From Hexactinellida sp. DTS-2022 (lineage: Eukaryota > Porifera > Hexactinellida), in contig JAPNXP010000014.1 in NCBI GenBank assembly GCA_028753945.1, forward strand, positions 2,914,001-2,978,000: DNA of 64,000 nucleotides, written 5' to 3'. This document shows, piece after piece, positions 11,905-23,085 of the stretch (position 1 is its first letter; every line of letters begins with the position of its first letter). The notes beneath the pieces are model-generated. The model was not told the DNA's origin. It ran no database searches and was given only the letters and a program-made list of their open reading frames with translations. The position numbers were made by a program, and so were the translations under genes.

Positions 11905-12912
11905 CAGGAGCGTAGGAATTGGGGGGGGCCGGGAGGGCCATGGCCCCCCCAACATCCAACACTGGTGGGGCCTGCCCCCCCCCCTTTGAATTTACTAAAA
12001 ATCAAAAACATTTATCTGCATATGCATATCGGGCATATATCATGCGATTATTTTGAACTATTGAACACCTCTATTTACTGATCCAATTAAAATGAAGTGA
12101 CTGATATGTTAATTGTTAAATATACAAACAGTGTTGAATGCATAGTATACACTAACCAGCCAAAGGTATTTGAACAATTGGAGTTTTAATGCAAACAGTA
12201 TTAGTCGTCTGGTAACTTATTAGCGGCTGGTTAAACTACCTAAAATGACTTTAAATATCTTGCTATAGATATAAATTAAAAAATATTTTGAATTCGCGTC
12301 ATTTAGTTAATATCCATGAAGTGGCATAAGTGTATCTGCCACGTGACACTTGTGGCACAAATGGGAATGTGGCTGTATTTCAGTAAAATAAACATAATGA
12401 TTTGAAATTATGCTCCTAGAGTAATTCGACCATGTGGAATTCAAATCTGCATTCAGAACTTCTATATTCTCATTCCATCTTGATGATCAGACATTATATA
12501 TTTAATTCGCTAATTATATAGTTAATGAGTTAACACCTCCAAATAAATGTAAATTTAAAGATTTTGCTATTTTATTATACAGTAAAACCTCTAATTAGGG
12601 AACACTTTGGGGACTGCTGAAAAGTGTTCCTAATATGGAGGTGTTCCTTGATAAGAGGTCTGCCTTTAGGAGCCTATCATTAACTTTGTAAGGTGTATGA
12701 ATGTTTGTTATAAATATGCTCAATATGTACACTAACCGGCCCAAAGTATTTGAAGAGCAATAATTTGTATTCATAAATTAATGCTTATAGTAGCATATTA
12801 ACAATATTAGATGTTTCAACATGGCTATTTTGATAAATATATATGTCAATTAAAATAGAATAGGGAAATTTTTGAATTCAGATTTTTAGGGAGGTGATGT
12901 TCCTACGCCCTG
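11905..12912. mobile_element. hAT-like MITE (1.0 kb) nested in the Helitron
   Basis: The ends CAGGAGCGTAGGAA and TTCCTACGCCCTG form an inverted repeat. The flanks AATTAAAG (11897-11904) and AATTAAAA (12913-12920) match at 7 of 8. It begins with a G/C-run segment and contains a small pogo-like inverted repeat (about 12580-12661) and two same-orientation copies of a CGGCCAAAGTATTTGAA-like word (12149, 12727) that recurs at 26838. Confidence 0.82.
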
Positions 12913-13242
12913 AATTAAAACATATCAAATAAACAACGTATTATCACAAGTAAGAATTTAATATATACTGTCGTAGGAAATCGATACAGATTTTCGCATA
13001 AAGTAGATTTCGCAACAACACAACACTATGTGAGAAATTTAGCTATTCCTCTCAACGAGGTTATGATTATAGCGTATTAGAATAATAGTTACATTTATAA
13101 GTGTTCTTAATTTTTAAGTTATAAACATCTTTGAGAATTTTAGTTTAGATAGGCCTATAGTAAGCAAGCTTTTAACTATAAATTCTTTGAGCTATTTAGA
13201 TTTTTGTCTTGGTGTTCTAATTACTAATTAGATTACTTTAAT

Positions 13243-14399
13243 ATGCCCAAACAAGTGGAACGTGCTACTGAAAGTTCTGCTGACAAGATGAGGAGAATAC
13301 GGAATGTTGAAACTAATGACGAGCGACTCCTTCGATTGCAACAGATGCGTGATAAGAGACTGTTGCGTTTTCGAATCCAGAGCCCCAAATATACACGAGA
13401 CGTCTCCAATAGCAGTGCAAGCGTAATATACTTACCTTGCGAAAAGAGACGCCAAACACGAGAAAGCCAGGATACGAGCTATCGTTTCTCGGCAGGGCTC
13501 ACGTTTGCTATATGAGACTCCCAAGAAGAGAGTTGCACGTTGCCTTGATCTCCAGGATAGACAGGCATCTCGGCTGAGTAAGGAGACGGACGATGAGCGC
13601 GAAGTAGTCTTACTGATCTCCAGGATAGACAGGTCTCTCGGCACAGTATGGAGACGACGAGGAGCGGGAGGTTCGTCTGACTGATAAACGAGAGCGAAAT
13701 GCATCTCGGCTCGGTAAGGAGACGGACGAGGAGCGCGAAGTCCGTCTTATTGATAAGCGAGAGCGACAGGCCTCTCGGCTGAGTAAAGAGACGAACGAGG
13801 AGCGCGAAGTTCGTATTACTGATAAGCGAGAGCGACAGGCCTCTCGGCTGAGTAAGGAAACGGACGAGGAGCGCGATGTCCGTATTACTGATAAGCGATA
13901 ACGAAAGGCTGAGTTGTATGCTAAGAGGGTTAAATCCCGGATTGCTCTAAACTATGCCAGAGGCCAAATTGCCTCTGATGTTCCAGATTGTATTGTACAA
14001 GAATATACAGTTGGCAGTTTGACTTATAGCTGCTCTGTTTGTCTGGCAAAGTTTTGGGAAAGTGAAAAGCTATCGGGTAGAACTAAGTTTCGTTACAAGT
14101 TCCCGTTATGCTGTGGGGATGGGAAGGTAGTTCTACCCTCTATAGCTTCACACCCTGACCTCTTGATGCACCTCCTGACTGCTGCTGACCCGCGTGGAAG
14201 AGCGTTTCGAAATCAAATCAGAGCATACAAATCCGCTCTGGCGTTTGCTTCTCTTGGAGTGAATTTCGACAAGGGTCTGGATAATGCTAAGGAGGGGGTG
14301 TACACATTCCGCATACACGGAGTAGTGCACCATTTGATCGGACAGCTGATGCCTCGACAAGGCGAGGCACCCTACTTTGCGGCAGATCTATATTCATGA
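13243..14399 (+). pseudogene. Helitron replicase N-terminal region
   Basis: The start at 13243 (MPKQVERATESS) opens a basic, charged region. It is followed by degenerate 23-residue repeats and then an open frame at 13914-14399 with CSVCLAKFWESEKLSG and the conserved Helitron N-terminal block around YTFRIHGVVHHLIGQLMP. Further frames to 14900 (LPELKGLQFMLHDYNAYVSFF) continue it after a frameshift. The repeats introduce stops, so the reading frame is no longer continuous. Confidence 0.85.
13563..13907 (+). repeat. Five 69-bp tandem coding repeats in the Helitron N-terminus
   Basis: Each unit encodes about 23 residues on the pattern SRLSKETDEEREVRLTDKR. The last three units are well preserved, while the first two carry indels and an insertion of CTCCAGGATAGACAG-like sequence. 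Charged repeats of this kind are usual at Helitron N-termini. Confidence 0.8.
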
Positions 14400-14919
14400 T
14401 GGTACTCCTGAGGCTGAGCTGGAGATCCGTCAGCGGAATTTAGGAGAGGCTTCTCTTCCTGAGTTGAAAGGGTTACAATTTATGCTGCATGATTATAACG
14501 CATATGTCTCTTTCTTTAGAAAGGGAGTAGATCTGATGCGAGAGCAGGGGGGCTGAAGTGAGAATGATTATCCGAGCAGAAGGTGCTCCGTTCCTCGAAG
14601 TTACAATGCGCTTACAGCCCCTGAAGTAGCTGTTGTCATCCCAAGTTACTACTATGGAGAGGAGGATGCCAACAGAGTCATAGTGTTGCACGCACACAGG
14701 CGGTCTTCAGCGTATAACAGAGACTCACCGCGCTTATGATGCACTACATTATGTCTTCCTCTTTCCTTTAGGTGAGGATGGCTGGCAGCTGAAAAATCCT
14801 CACGCTCGAGGTAAGGGTTCTGTCACCGCTATGGAGTACTATTCATTCCGTCTGATGATCAGGGAAAAGAAAGTCCACTGCATCTCTGTGGTAGACTCTT
14901 CCATCAGTTAGCTGTTGAT

Positions 14920-15779
14920 ATGTATGCCAAGCTAGAACAGCAGAGGCTGAATTACATCAAGATGAACCAGCAGCAGATTCGAGTGGATTTTTACTGTGGG
15001 TTGTCTGATGCAGTCGCTTCAGGTGATACAGACTCAAGAGAACTGGGACGTAAGATAGTCCTTCCTTTTTCCTACACTGGTAGTACTCGACAAATGTTTG
15101 AGTTGTACCAGGATGCGATAAGTATAGTCAGGAAATATGGTAAACCAGACTTATTCATTACATTTACGTGTAATCCGAAATGGGAGGAGATTACTTCTGC
15201 TCTACTATTAAATCAGAAAACGAGCGATCGTCCTGATTTGATAGTCGAGTCTTCAGATTGATGTTGCGAGAATTACTTCGGGATATTACGATAAAGCATG
15301 TACTGGGCAAACCACTAGCGCATGTGTATACCATTGAATTCCAGAAGCGTGGTCTGCCTCACGCTCACATTCTTATTATACTCACTGACCGGGATAAGCC
15401 TAGAGACCCGCTTGAGTATGATCGAATTATTTGTGCTGAGCTTCCGGACCCTAATCTGCAACCTAGACTGCACTCTATCGTTAGACGCTGTATGATGCAT
15501 GGTCCATGTGGTGTAGCAAAAAAGAGTGCTCCTTGCTTAAGGGACGGGAAGTGCTCTAAGAAATACCCAAAGGCATTTTCAGCAATTACAACAACTGCTG
15601 AAGATGGCTACCCCATGTATCGTCGTAGAGACAATGGCCGTGCTGTTAATGTGGGCGGGGCTAAGCTTTATAATAGGTGGGTAGAACCATACAATCCCTA
15701 TCTGTCATTGAAGTTTAATGCTCATATTAACGTGGAAATATGTAGTACAGTGAATTCTGTTAAGTACCTGTACAAGTAG
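14920..15779 (+). pseudogene. Helitron Rep (HUH nuclease) domain
   Basis: Two overlapping frames (14920-15261 and 15258-15779) give the rolling-circle replication initiator. PDLFITFTCNPKWEEI is followed by the HUH motif in FQKRGLPHAHILIIL (about 15340-15385) and a Cys-rich RRCMMHGPCG segment. The domain ends KYLYK, then a TAG stop, then VYKGHNRAVV. Relatives usually have a Tyr at the stop position, as part of the two-tyrosine active site, so the stop removes a likely catalytic residue. The frameshift at 15258 is a second lesion. Confidence 0.88.
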
Positions 15780-15805
15780 GTGTACAAGGGACACAATAGA
15801 GCAGT

Positions 15806-15970
15806 TGTTGAATTCAAATCAGGCAGTGAGACTGTGGAAACTGCTGACACCAAGCGTGTTGATGAATTCAAATCGGGCAGCAAGACTGTAAAACTGCTGA
15901 CACCAAGCGTGTTGATGAAGTCAAATCAGGTAGTGAGACTGAAAACTGCTGACACCAAGCGTGTTGATGA
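15806..15970 (+). repeat. 52-53-bp tandem repeats within the Helitron Rep-helicase linker
   Basis: GCTGACACCAAGCGTGTTGA recurs at 15843, 15896 and 15948, each preceded by a diverged AAATCAGGCAGTGAGACTG segment. The unit length is not a multiple of three, so each added copy shifts the reading frame. It lies between GHNRAVVEF and EISNYLEGRYVSATEA, which are adjacent in other Helitrons. Confidence 0.85.
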
Positions 15971-16214
15971 AATATCGAACTATTTGGAGGGTCGGTATGT
16001 TTCTGCTACAGAGGCGATTTACCGTATCTTTGCATGAGATCTCCATGCTACTGCCGCATGTGTTGAGGTTAGCTGTACATCAGGAGAATCAGCAGCCGGT
16101 ATATTTTTCTGAGGAGACTGAACTCAAAGGATGCATTGAGTAAACAGCGGCACACTACTCTGACTGCATGGTTTGTAGCAAACCAAACTTTCCAAAGCGC
16201 TAGGGATATAACTC

Positions 16215-18240
16215 ATGACAAATTTCCCTGATAAATTTGTGTGGGATAAATCTGAGCGTAAATGGAAACTAAGGGTAAAGGGACATGGTATCATGATTGG
16301 CCGGATGTATTTTGCACATCCAGTGGAAGGAGAACGTTTCTTTTTAAGAATTCTCCTCAACCATGTTACAGGATGTACAAGCTTTCAGGACATCCGAACT
16401 CTTGCTGATGGTACTGTGTATAAAACCTATAAGGAGGCCGCACGCAGTCTTGGATTGTTGGAGGATGATAATGAGTTAGATGAGTGTTTAACAGATGCAG
16501 CTGCTTCTGCAATGCCCCCGCAGATGCGCTACTATTTGTCACTATCCTCCTGTTCAATGTACCCACTGAACCTTTGGGAGAACCATAAGGCCTCTCTAGC
16601 TGAGGACTTTCTACTTCGCGCTAAGCTGTCTGTTCCTGATGTCCAATTGGATGAGCATATACTTAATAGTGTATTGCTGGATATTGAACAACGCTTAGAG
16701 AAGCATGGAAAGTCTCTTTCGGATTTTCCCGGCATGCCAATGTCTGGGAATATTCGAAATCGATATGAAGAACCGAGAATCATTCAGGATGAACTTGATT
16801 TATGTGAAGTGATCAGTTAGAGCGATTCCAAACCGGTGCTAACCTACTGAATGCAGACCAACTGATTGTATTTAACACTATCATGACAGCCGTGGATGAT
16901 TCTCATGTTTATCCTAAGGTGTTCTTCATCGACGGACTTGGCGGTACAGGAAAGACATTCCTTTACAATACTCTGTTAGCTAGGGTCCGATCGAGGGGGG
17001 AGATTGCCGTAGCTATGGCTTCTTCGGGAATAGCGGCGCTCCTCTTAAATGGTGGTAGAACAGTCCATTCCAGGATGAAAATTTCTCTTTCAACCAATGA
17101 GTACTCTGTCTGTAACATTACTAAACAAAGTGCGCTTGCTAGACTCATTCAGCGCTCAACTCTCTCGGTTTGTGATGAGGCTCCAATGTCACATAAGCAT
17201 GTCGCCGAGTGTATGGATCGTACTTTTAGAGATCTGTGCTCTTGCGAACTACCATTTGATGGCAAGGTTATCGTGTTTGGAGGTGATTTTCGTCAAATCC
17301 TACCTGTTCTTAAACGGGCAAGCAGGGGTGAAGTTGTGTCAGCGTATCTGAACAGATCGCCTCTCTGGCGTCATGTTAAGGTAATGCAATTGACTATTAA
17401 TATGCGCCTGCAGAAATTATGCTCCCAGGATACGATTGAGGTCAGTGAGTTCTCTGACTTTCTCCTGAGGGTAGTGGAAGGCACTGAGCCAGAGGATGAG
17501 AATCAAATGATTCACATTGGCAATAAATTTGTAGTTCCGGGGGATCATGATTCTGACTGGTTTACACCGTTTATGGTGACATTGTGAACAATTATCTTGA
17601 TCAGAAGTTCATGTGTCAGCGCATCATTATGTCTCCAAAGAATGAGACAGATGATGTCATCAATGATTACGTCATGGGACTGATACCTGGAGATGCTGAT
17701 ACCTTTTGAGTGCTGATTCAGTTGATGATACTCAGGCTGTTATGTATCCGACTGAGTTCCTTAATACACTTAGTCCTAATGGTATGCCTCCTCATCGACT
17801 AATCCTGAAAAGGTTCGCATCTATTATTATATTGCGCAGTCTTGATCCTACGCAGGGTTTGTGTAATGGGACTTGCTTAACTGTGAGATCTGTTTGCAAA
17901 AGGCTGATAGATGCTGAGATTGCCACAGGTAGTCATGTGGAAATTCGAGTATAAATTCCCCGCATACCACTCCATACTCCAACTGATTCCGGCTTTCCGT
18001 TTGTTTTGAAGCGAAGGAAGTTCCCGGTGCGTCCTGCTTTCTGCATCACTATAAACAAGGGCCAGGGTCAGAGTTTAGAGACTGTCGGTATTTCTTACCC
18101 TCTCCTGAAGCCATATTCAGCCATGGTAAACTTTATGTGGCTCTGAGTCGAGTTCATAATCCTAGAGGTTTGAAGATGTGGAGGGAAGGAATCTGTCGGC
18201 GGTGGGGAGTTGGTTAAGAATGTCGTATATGGGGAGGTTT
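16215..18240 (+). pseudogene. Helitron Pif1-family helicase domain
   Basis: The frame at 16215-16820 carries the linker block HPVEGERFFLRILLNHVTG. The frame at 16883-17587 has Walker A (GLGGTGKTF), Walker B (CDEAPM), FGGDFRQILPVLKR and the INMRLQ motif of SF1 Pif1-type helicases. Later motifs appear in other frames: LDPTQGLCNGTCL (17840-17880), [18 protein letters not shown] (18035-18090) and [13 protein letters not shown] (18117-18155). Frameshifts and a stop at 17587 break the protein. The domain unwinds DNA during rolling-circle transposition. Confidence 0.9.
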
Positions 18241-18405
18241 TGCTAACTCGGGTAGAGAAACCTCTGTCATCCTGCCTGGATCTGATTAGTTCGCATTCGC
18301 AGGATGCATCGATCTTATCCTCTCACGGCGTCCCTGTATTCTCGCCTTTTAAGAGAGGCTTGACGGGTGAGTATAATGAGAGGGAGAGTAAAGTGTCTAA
18401 GATAG

Positions 18406-19071
18406 TTGAGTTCAGTCATAGTGATGATAATTATTGAGTTAGAGGAGTTACCAGAGTGTATTCTTTCGAGCGATGACATTTCTCAATGTTCAACTCATAA
18501 TCTCTTATGTGAGCTTATTAGGTTTCCTAGAGATATGACTGATGATTCGGGCATCACTTCGGTAAACAAATTTACTCTCGCGATGCGACTCAATCTAGCC
18601 CAATCTATTGGGTTAGGTTCCGAGGAGATATTACCGAATCGGGAAGAGCTTTCAATACGTGGAACATCCTTGCGTTATTATTCATCACTCGCGACAAAAC
18701 TGTGTGATAAATTTGGAATTGGATTCCATTTGTGTCCAGTTTATGGTGATTGTAACTGTCTATACCGAGCTCTATCTCATATCATTTTTGGTAACGAGAG
18801 GTCGCATCATATTCTTAAACAATGTTTGATCTGTAAGTTTGAGGCTAATCCACAGCATTATCTTAATGTGATGGGCAGATCAGGCATATTGAGTGAACAG
18901 GACCTCCACTGTCATATAGATCGAATTAGATCTCGAAATGAGTGGGGTACTAACACTGAGTTGAATATGATTGGGGCTTTAGCTCGGATAGACGTGGTGT
19001 CAATTGACGCAACTGATGTTGATGAACATTTGGAGCTTCCGTTAGAATGTGATCCAATCTATGAAGGTTAA
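18406..19071 (+). pseudogene. OTU-type cysteine protease domain of the Helitron
   Basis: A 221-residue frame contains FGIGFHLCPVYGDCNCLYRALSHIIFG. It matches the OTU catalytic block, with Asp and Cys in GDCNCLYRAL. HCHIDRIRSRNEWGTNTELNM agrees with the conserved middle of OTU domains, where a GxxWGxxxEL pattern is usual. The expected C-terminal His segment is not clear: the frame stops at 19071, and the next bases read IYHRIDHQIG in the same frame after the stop. OTU domains are a known accessory of animal and plant Helitrons. Confidence 0.82.
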
Positions 19072-19947
19072 AAACTGGGGGTAATTTACCATAGAATTGA
19101 CCATCAAATTGGTATGGAGCAGTTTGATCCATTTTACCAGTAACTCGATAGTTCTACTAATATATTGTGTGTACTGCATTTACTTTGCAGTACATCACAT
19201 GTATTGGTTTATGAATCAATATATGCAATCATTGATGAGATTGGGTGGCGGGTTCCTTTGAAGTTGCTGCCGTGTCATTCCAAGTGGTGAATTTGACCAT
19301 GGTTGTATTGGTGATTCTGTATTAGCCTGTGGAGATATAAATCATTGGTATCTTGTGATCAAATTCATATGCAGAGTTGTACTTTCCTTTGATGTTCTCT
19401 ACTTCGGTAGTTTGCTGATAAGTATCGTGGCAGATTCGTATATTGAGTGGTCGCACTCTTTGGCGCATTCTACTTCGGGAGTTTGTACTTAGATTGTTCA
19501 CTGATCTTCCCCTACTATGGTAAGTAGCCAGTAGTACTCCTGATATTTAAATGCTATTTTATGGTATTTGTTTATCAGGTTGCTACTTGGTGAAACTGGA
19601 GTGGAGTACCTTTCGGAGTACACTTGGAATAGATTATGCACTATTTCATAGAGCAGAGTCTGAGGGTTTGAAGTTGGTGGGTTCCCCCTTGTGAAGGAAT
19701 TATTGAGATACTAAAAGTGCAGAATATCATTTCAGGATGGTATTCTGCCTCCCGAAAAATGGATCACCACGTTCGGGAAAAGGTACTGAGTGTGTCCCAA
19801 GTGAACTCCTCTTTCAATTATAGGAGAACCCTGAGGGACTGAACACATAATAACACTAAATTTTTCGTTTCTATTCGTTTTTTTTTATTTCGGCAGATTT
19901 ACGAGTTTTCAGAATCTTAATGCATTGTATACTGTTTTATGTCATTG
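19072..19947. other. Helitron interior without identifiable gene
   Basis: This stretch follows the OTU frame and shows no family resemblance. A pyrimidine run ending TTTATTTCGGCAG at about 19892 looks like a splice acceptor ahead of the possible microexon gene that follows. Confidence 0.4.
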
Positions 19948-19959
19948 CATGCCTCAAAA

Positions 19960-20443
19960 TAAGAAGAGGGGGAGGGGCCGGGAACAAGCAGAAAAAGCCC
20001 GGCAGGTGTCCCGGAATTAGCTGGGATACTCGCCGGGCTTACGAAGGCCGCTCTATTAATGGTAAGTTTACATAATTGTGATACACATTTTCAAGTGGTT
20101 ATTCAGTATGTTTTATAGGCTGAGATAGAAGCGGACATCTATGTGAGTAAAGTATTTTTAATGTTCTCTATATCTTAAGCATATTGTATATTTTCTTGTA
20201 ATATTATAGAAAAAGTCACAGCATCCGATAGCGTCCAAGGTTAGTTTGGTGTGGGTTATAATTTGTCAGTCTATATATATAGTATATAAATTTGTATATA
20301 TTATAGAAACCAGCCGCCGTCACCACCACCGCCACCACCACCACCACAACGACCAAAACCATTGGAACGGGAAGTGACGCAAACAAGTCAGGGGAGGAAA
20401 ATCCCCTCTCCGAGAAGGGGAGAGGAAGGAAATAAATGTGAAT
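19960..20443 (+). CDS. Candidate small spliced gene with microexons inside the Helitron
   Basis: Four segments join in phase 0: a first exon ending at the donor ATG|GTAAGT near 20058, a 24-nt exon (AEIEADIY) at about 20120-20143, a 30-nt exon (KKSQHPIASK) at about 20211-20240, and a last exon from about 20308 encoding a Thr-rich run and SEKGRGRK before a TAA. Each internal exon has TATAG before it and GT after it. The start is uncertain, because the upstream frame has a stop just before EEGEGPG. Similar exon-like pieces follow at 20499 (KRSPPGEVERGEEE) and near 21570 and 21660. I recognise no family; it may be captured sequence or chance. Confidence 0.35.
20310..20362 (+). repeat. ACC/GCC trinucleotide repeat
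   Basis: A run of CACCACCGCC units encodes a Thr-rich tract in the frame of the candidate spliced gene. Confidence 0.85.
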
Positions 20444-20571
20444 ATAATTTAATAGATTTAGTATTTCATATATAATCGCTTTCAAAACGTTTATTATTCG
20501 TGTAGAAGAGATCCCCACCTGGGGAAGTAGAGAGAGGGGAGGAAGAGGTGTCCCCAGGCCCACTTCCCGTG

Positions 20572-21378
20572 ACTGCCCCCTGTAGTCTGGTCGTTGGAAG
20601 GTTGAACCTAGAAAAAATTCATACAAAGCGTATCTTAGTATCACTAGAAGCGGAGTTTTTCGTAGAACAACATATCCGAAATCCGCTAAAATCCGTTTTG
20701 AGGAAAATTTTTTACACGGGTGGCAGTGTCGGCCATTTCATAGTAAATCGCCGACATTTTCTTAACTAACTTTCTCAAATCAAATCTAACCAATTTATAA
20801 TCACCATATTTGTACTCAGCGTAAATTTCCAGCAATTTGATATATCACATGACAACATTTGGAGGATTTTTCCATAGCAACGCTGGAATGTATCAAAAAT
20901 ATGTCAGGAATGTGCGAACATTCCATTCTCAAAATGTGGGCCTGTCATTCTAGTGACCCCTCGTTCAACTCCACTAGTATAATTATACACATATCGACCC
21001 TCTAAAATGAGATTTGATGAGATTATTCGAGATGAACCTAAAATTGAAGATTTTCGGATAAATCTCGTCAAATCACATTTTAGAATGAATAGGCCCACAA
21101 TTTGAGAATGGAATGTTCGCACATGAGTACAAATATGGTGATTATAAGTTGATTAGATTTGATTTGAGAAAGTTTGTTAAGAAAATGTCGGCGATTACTA
21201 TGAAATGGCCGACACTGCCACCCGTGTAAAAAAAATTCCCCAAAACGGATTTTAGCGGATTTTGGATTTGTTATTCTACGAAAAACTCCGCTTCTAGTGA
21301 TACTAAGATACGCTTTGTATGAATTTTTCTAGGTATGACCCATTTTGGGATTTCAACGACCAGATTACAGGGGGGCAG
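20572..21378. repeat. 807-bp near-perfect palindrome (long-TIR element) in the Helitron
   Basis: CTGCCCCCTGTAGTCTGG at the left pairs with CCAGATTACAGGGGGGCAG at the right. Complementarity continues for about 250 bp on each side and resumes in the centre (TGCGAACATTCCATTCTC at about 20910 against 21100). I see no clear target duplication. The central words (ACATTCCATTCTCAAA, AGTGACCCC) also occur in the arms of the 30312-35965 palindrome, so the two belong to one repeat superfamily. Confidence 0.85.
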
Positions 21379-22189
21379 CTAAAAAAGTAATGTTAAAATA
21401 CTTAGATATAAATTAACCTACTATTCTATCTTTATAGAATACTTATGTGATAATCTTTCCTGCTAAATTTACACATTTATTTAATAGAATAGGACACACA
21501 ATAAAATAGATTTCATTATAAGAATGTCCATATATGATTTTCTACTTATGAGATATCTTTCCCATTTAGAAAAGAAAAACTGGGATTAGGTGAGTATTAT
21601 TTGTCTTCAGCTTTACTACGTATATCTATTACTTAATACTGTGGTTTGTTATAGATTCGTCAATATATAGAAGGAGGAGGAGGAGGTGGTGGTATAGAGT
21701 ATTAGATTTTAGCACATTATTTGTTTGTTTTTTTAGGGGATAATGGGGGCAAAAGTTTCTCAAAAAAAAGTAGCAGGCAATTATGGATAATAACATAGCG
21801 AATTTAGTGAACTATTCGTTATGTCTAACTAACACATTGAAATGTGAATTAATATATTAGTATGATAACCAGCATTCACGACCTCGATTATTCAAAACAG
21901 AGAAAGAAGAAAGTAATTGAAATTTGTATTCTGTACATATATTAGTTACTAACTACTTATTGTATTGTTGTGTAAAAAGTAGATACATTTGTAGTAATTG
22001 ACTATATTATAATATCAAGGGGATAATTATATCACAGCTAGAAAAATAGAGATTGTAAATGTTAGTAAGAGACCGCTAAGGGATCGGGGAAATTACATAA
22101 AAGAATTGAGGGACGAAGTCAGAAAGGGTTGTGAGAAATAATAATTACATAGACGCCCATAGCACGAAGTGATGAGTACATCCACACAA
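21379..22189. other. Helitron 3' interior, AT-rich
   Basis: No gene is recognised. Two exon-like pieces flanked by TTTAG/GTGAGT and TTATAG (about 21572-21591 and 21653 onwards) are possible continuations of the candidate microexon gene. The rest is AT-rich. Confidence 0.4.
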
Positions 22190-22257
22190 CAACCGAAAAG
22201 CGGTTGTTGTGTGGATGTGTTCTGTCGCAATGCGACCTAGCGAGCGAAGAGCGCTAG
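22190..22257 (+). repeat. Helitron 3' terminal hairpins and CTAG end
   Basis: CCACACAACAACCG and CGGTTGTTGTGTGG form a strong stem with an AAAAG loop. A shorter stem GTCGCA/TGCGAC follows, then AGAGCGCTAG. Hairpins of this type just before the CTRR end act as the Helitron terminator. Confidence 0.9.
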
Positions 22258-22798
22258 TTTGCTGTGAAGTATCTCACCGGCAATACAAACTTGATACGAA
22301 ATCTGAATCGGTTTGGCCACGGTGTCTCCTATTCACAAGTTGAGGAGATTGACACGGCAAGTGTCTCTAGAAACAAGACCTCTCGATGGAATATGTGCCA
22401 CTTCCAGAAAATGTCTACCCAGGTGTAGTCACAACATTGGCATGGGACAATATTGGTCGTCTTGAAGAGACAAGTGGATAGGGGAGCTGTCATCGAGTCA
22501 ATGGAATTGTTGTTCAGCCAAAAGTTCTCCAGAAAAGTACACCAGCAATGTCTAAACATAGAAGCATCCCTACCATAATTGCAGTCAGCCTACAACGTCG
22601 GCCCCGGACTGGACCACTAAAGATTGAGACATTGGATGTTGACACTAGGAACTAGGTCTAGGAGGAAAAAATGAAGAACTTTGTCTGGTTGCTTGCATGC
22701 ATGTCCAACCCTGAGAATCAGACAATCAGCACTTCGACAGGCTTTAACATCCAGATCAGGGATAATGTGGTTGTGATTCAGAACACTGTGAGCTACCT
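22258..22798 (+). pseudogene. Transposon-derived gene, segment 2
   Basis: It continues the frame left at 11131 with FAVKYLTGNTNLIRNLNRFG and HGVSYSQVEEIDTA. After frameshifts it reads LPENVYPGVVTTLAWDNIGR, then IIAVSLQRRPRTGPLKIETL and NFVWLLACMSNP, ending NTVSYL at 22798 where the Transib/RAG-like element is inserted. These blocks appear in this order in the uncharacterised family of which segment 1 is the N-terminus. Confidence 0.75.
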
Positions 22799-23085
22799 CA
22801 CAGTGGTCTAAAATGGCAAATCAGGAGAAATCGCTATAAAAGCCATTCTAAACCTTTTTTAGACATCCTAAACCTATTATTGTTGAATAGTAAATCAACC
22901 ACGAGAAATCCAATGATTACCTAAAAAACAGTGTATGACTTCAATTTTTCGAGTTATGACGTAATCACTTTATATATTATTAATATTAATTTCTCAAATT
23001 TGGTTGAGTTAATTTTTAATGCTGCCAAGTTATAGAGGTATACATAGTATTGTATTTATATGCAACTATAAAGATATTACATGAA

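Larger units (their letters stand above)
11132..22257 (+). mobile_element. Full-length 11.1-kb Helitron
   Basis: The 5' end is TCTATACTATTAAAACAC preceded by A. The 3' end is GAGCGCTAG followed by T, just downstream of a GTCGCA/TGCGAC hairpin. Helitrons insert between A and T without a target duplication. Joining ...CTCCTA (to 11131) directly to TTTGCTGTG (from 22258) restores the interrupted family's frame (LLFAVKYLTG), which fixes both ends to the base. Inside are the Rep/helicase remains (13243-18240), an OTU domain, a 1.0-kb hAT-like MITE and a long palindrome. Short Helitrons with the same ends lie at 46497-47007 and 53025-53518. Confidence 0.93.

Noticed and set aside
12149-12770. Tc1-like element bounded by CGGCCAAAGTATTTGAA words
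   Set aside because: The two copies are in the same orientation, so they cannot be the two ends of one TIR element; left as a repeated word only.
15806-15970. CRISPR-like array
   Set aside because: The units are contiguous, about 53 bp, without unique spacers, inside a eukaryotic Helitron gene.
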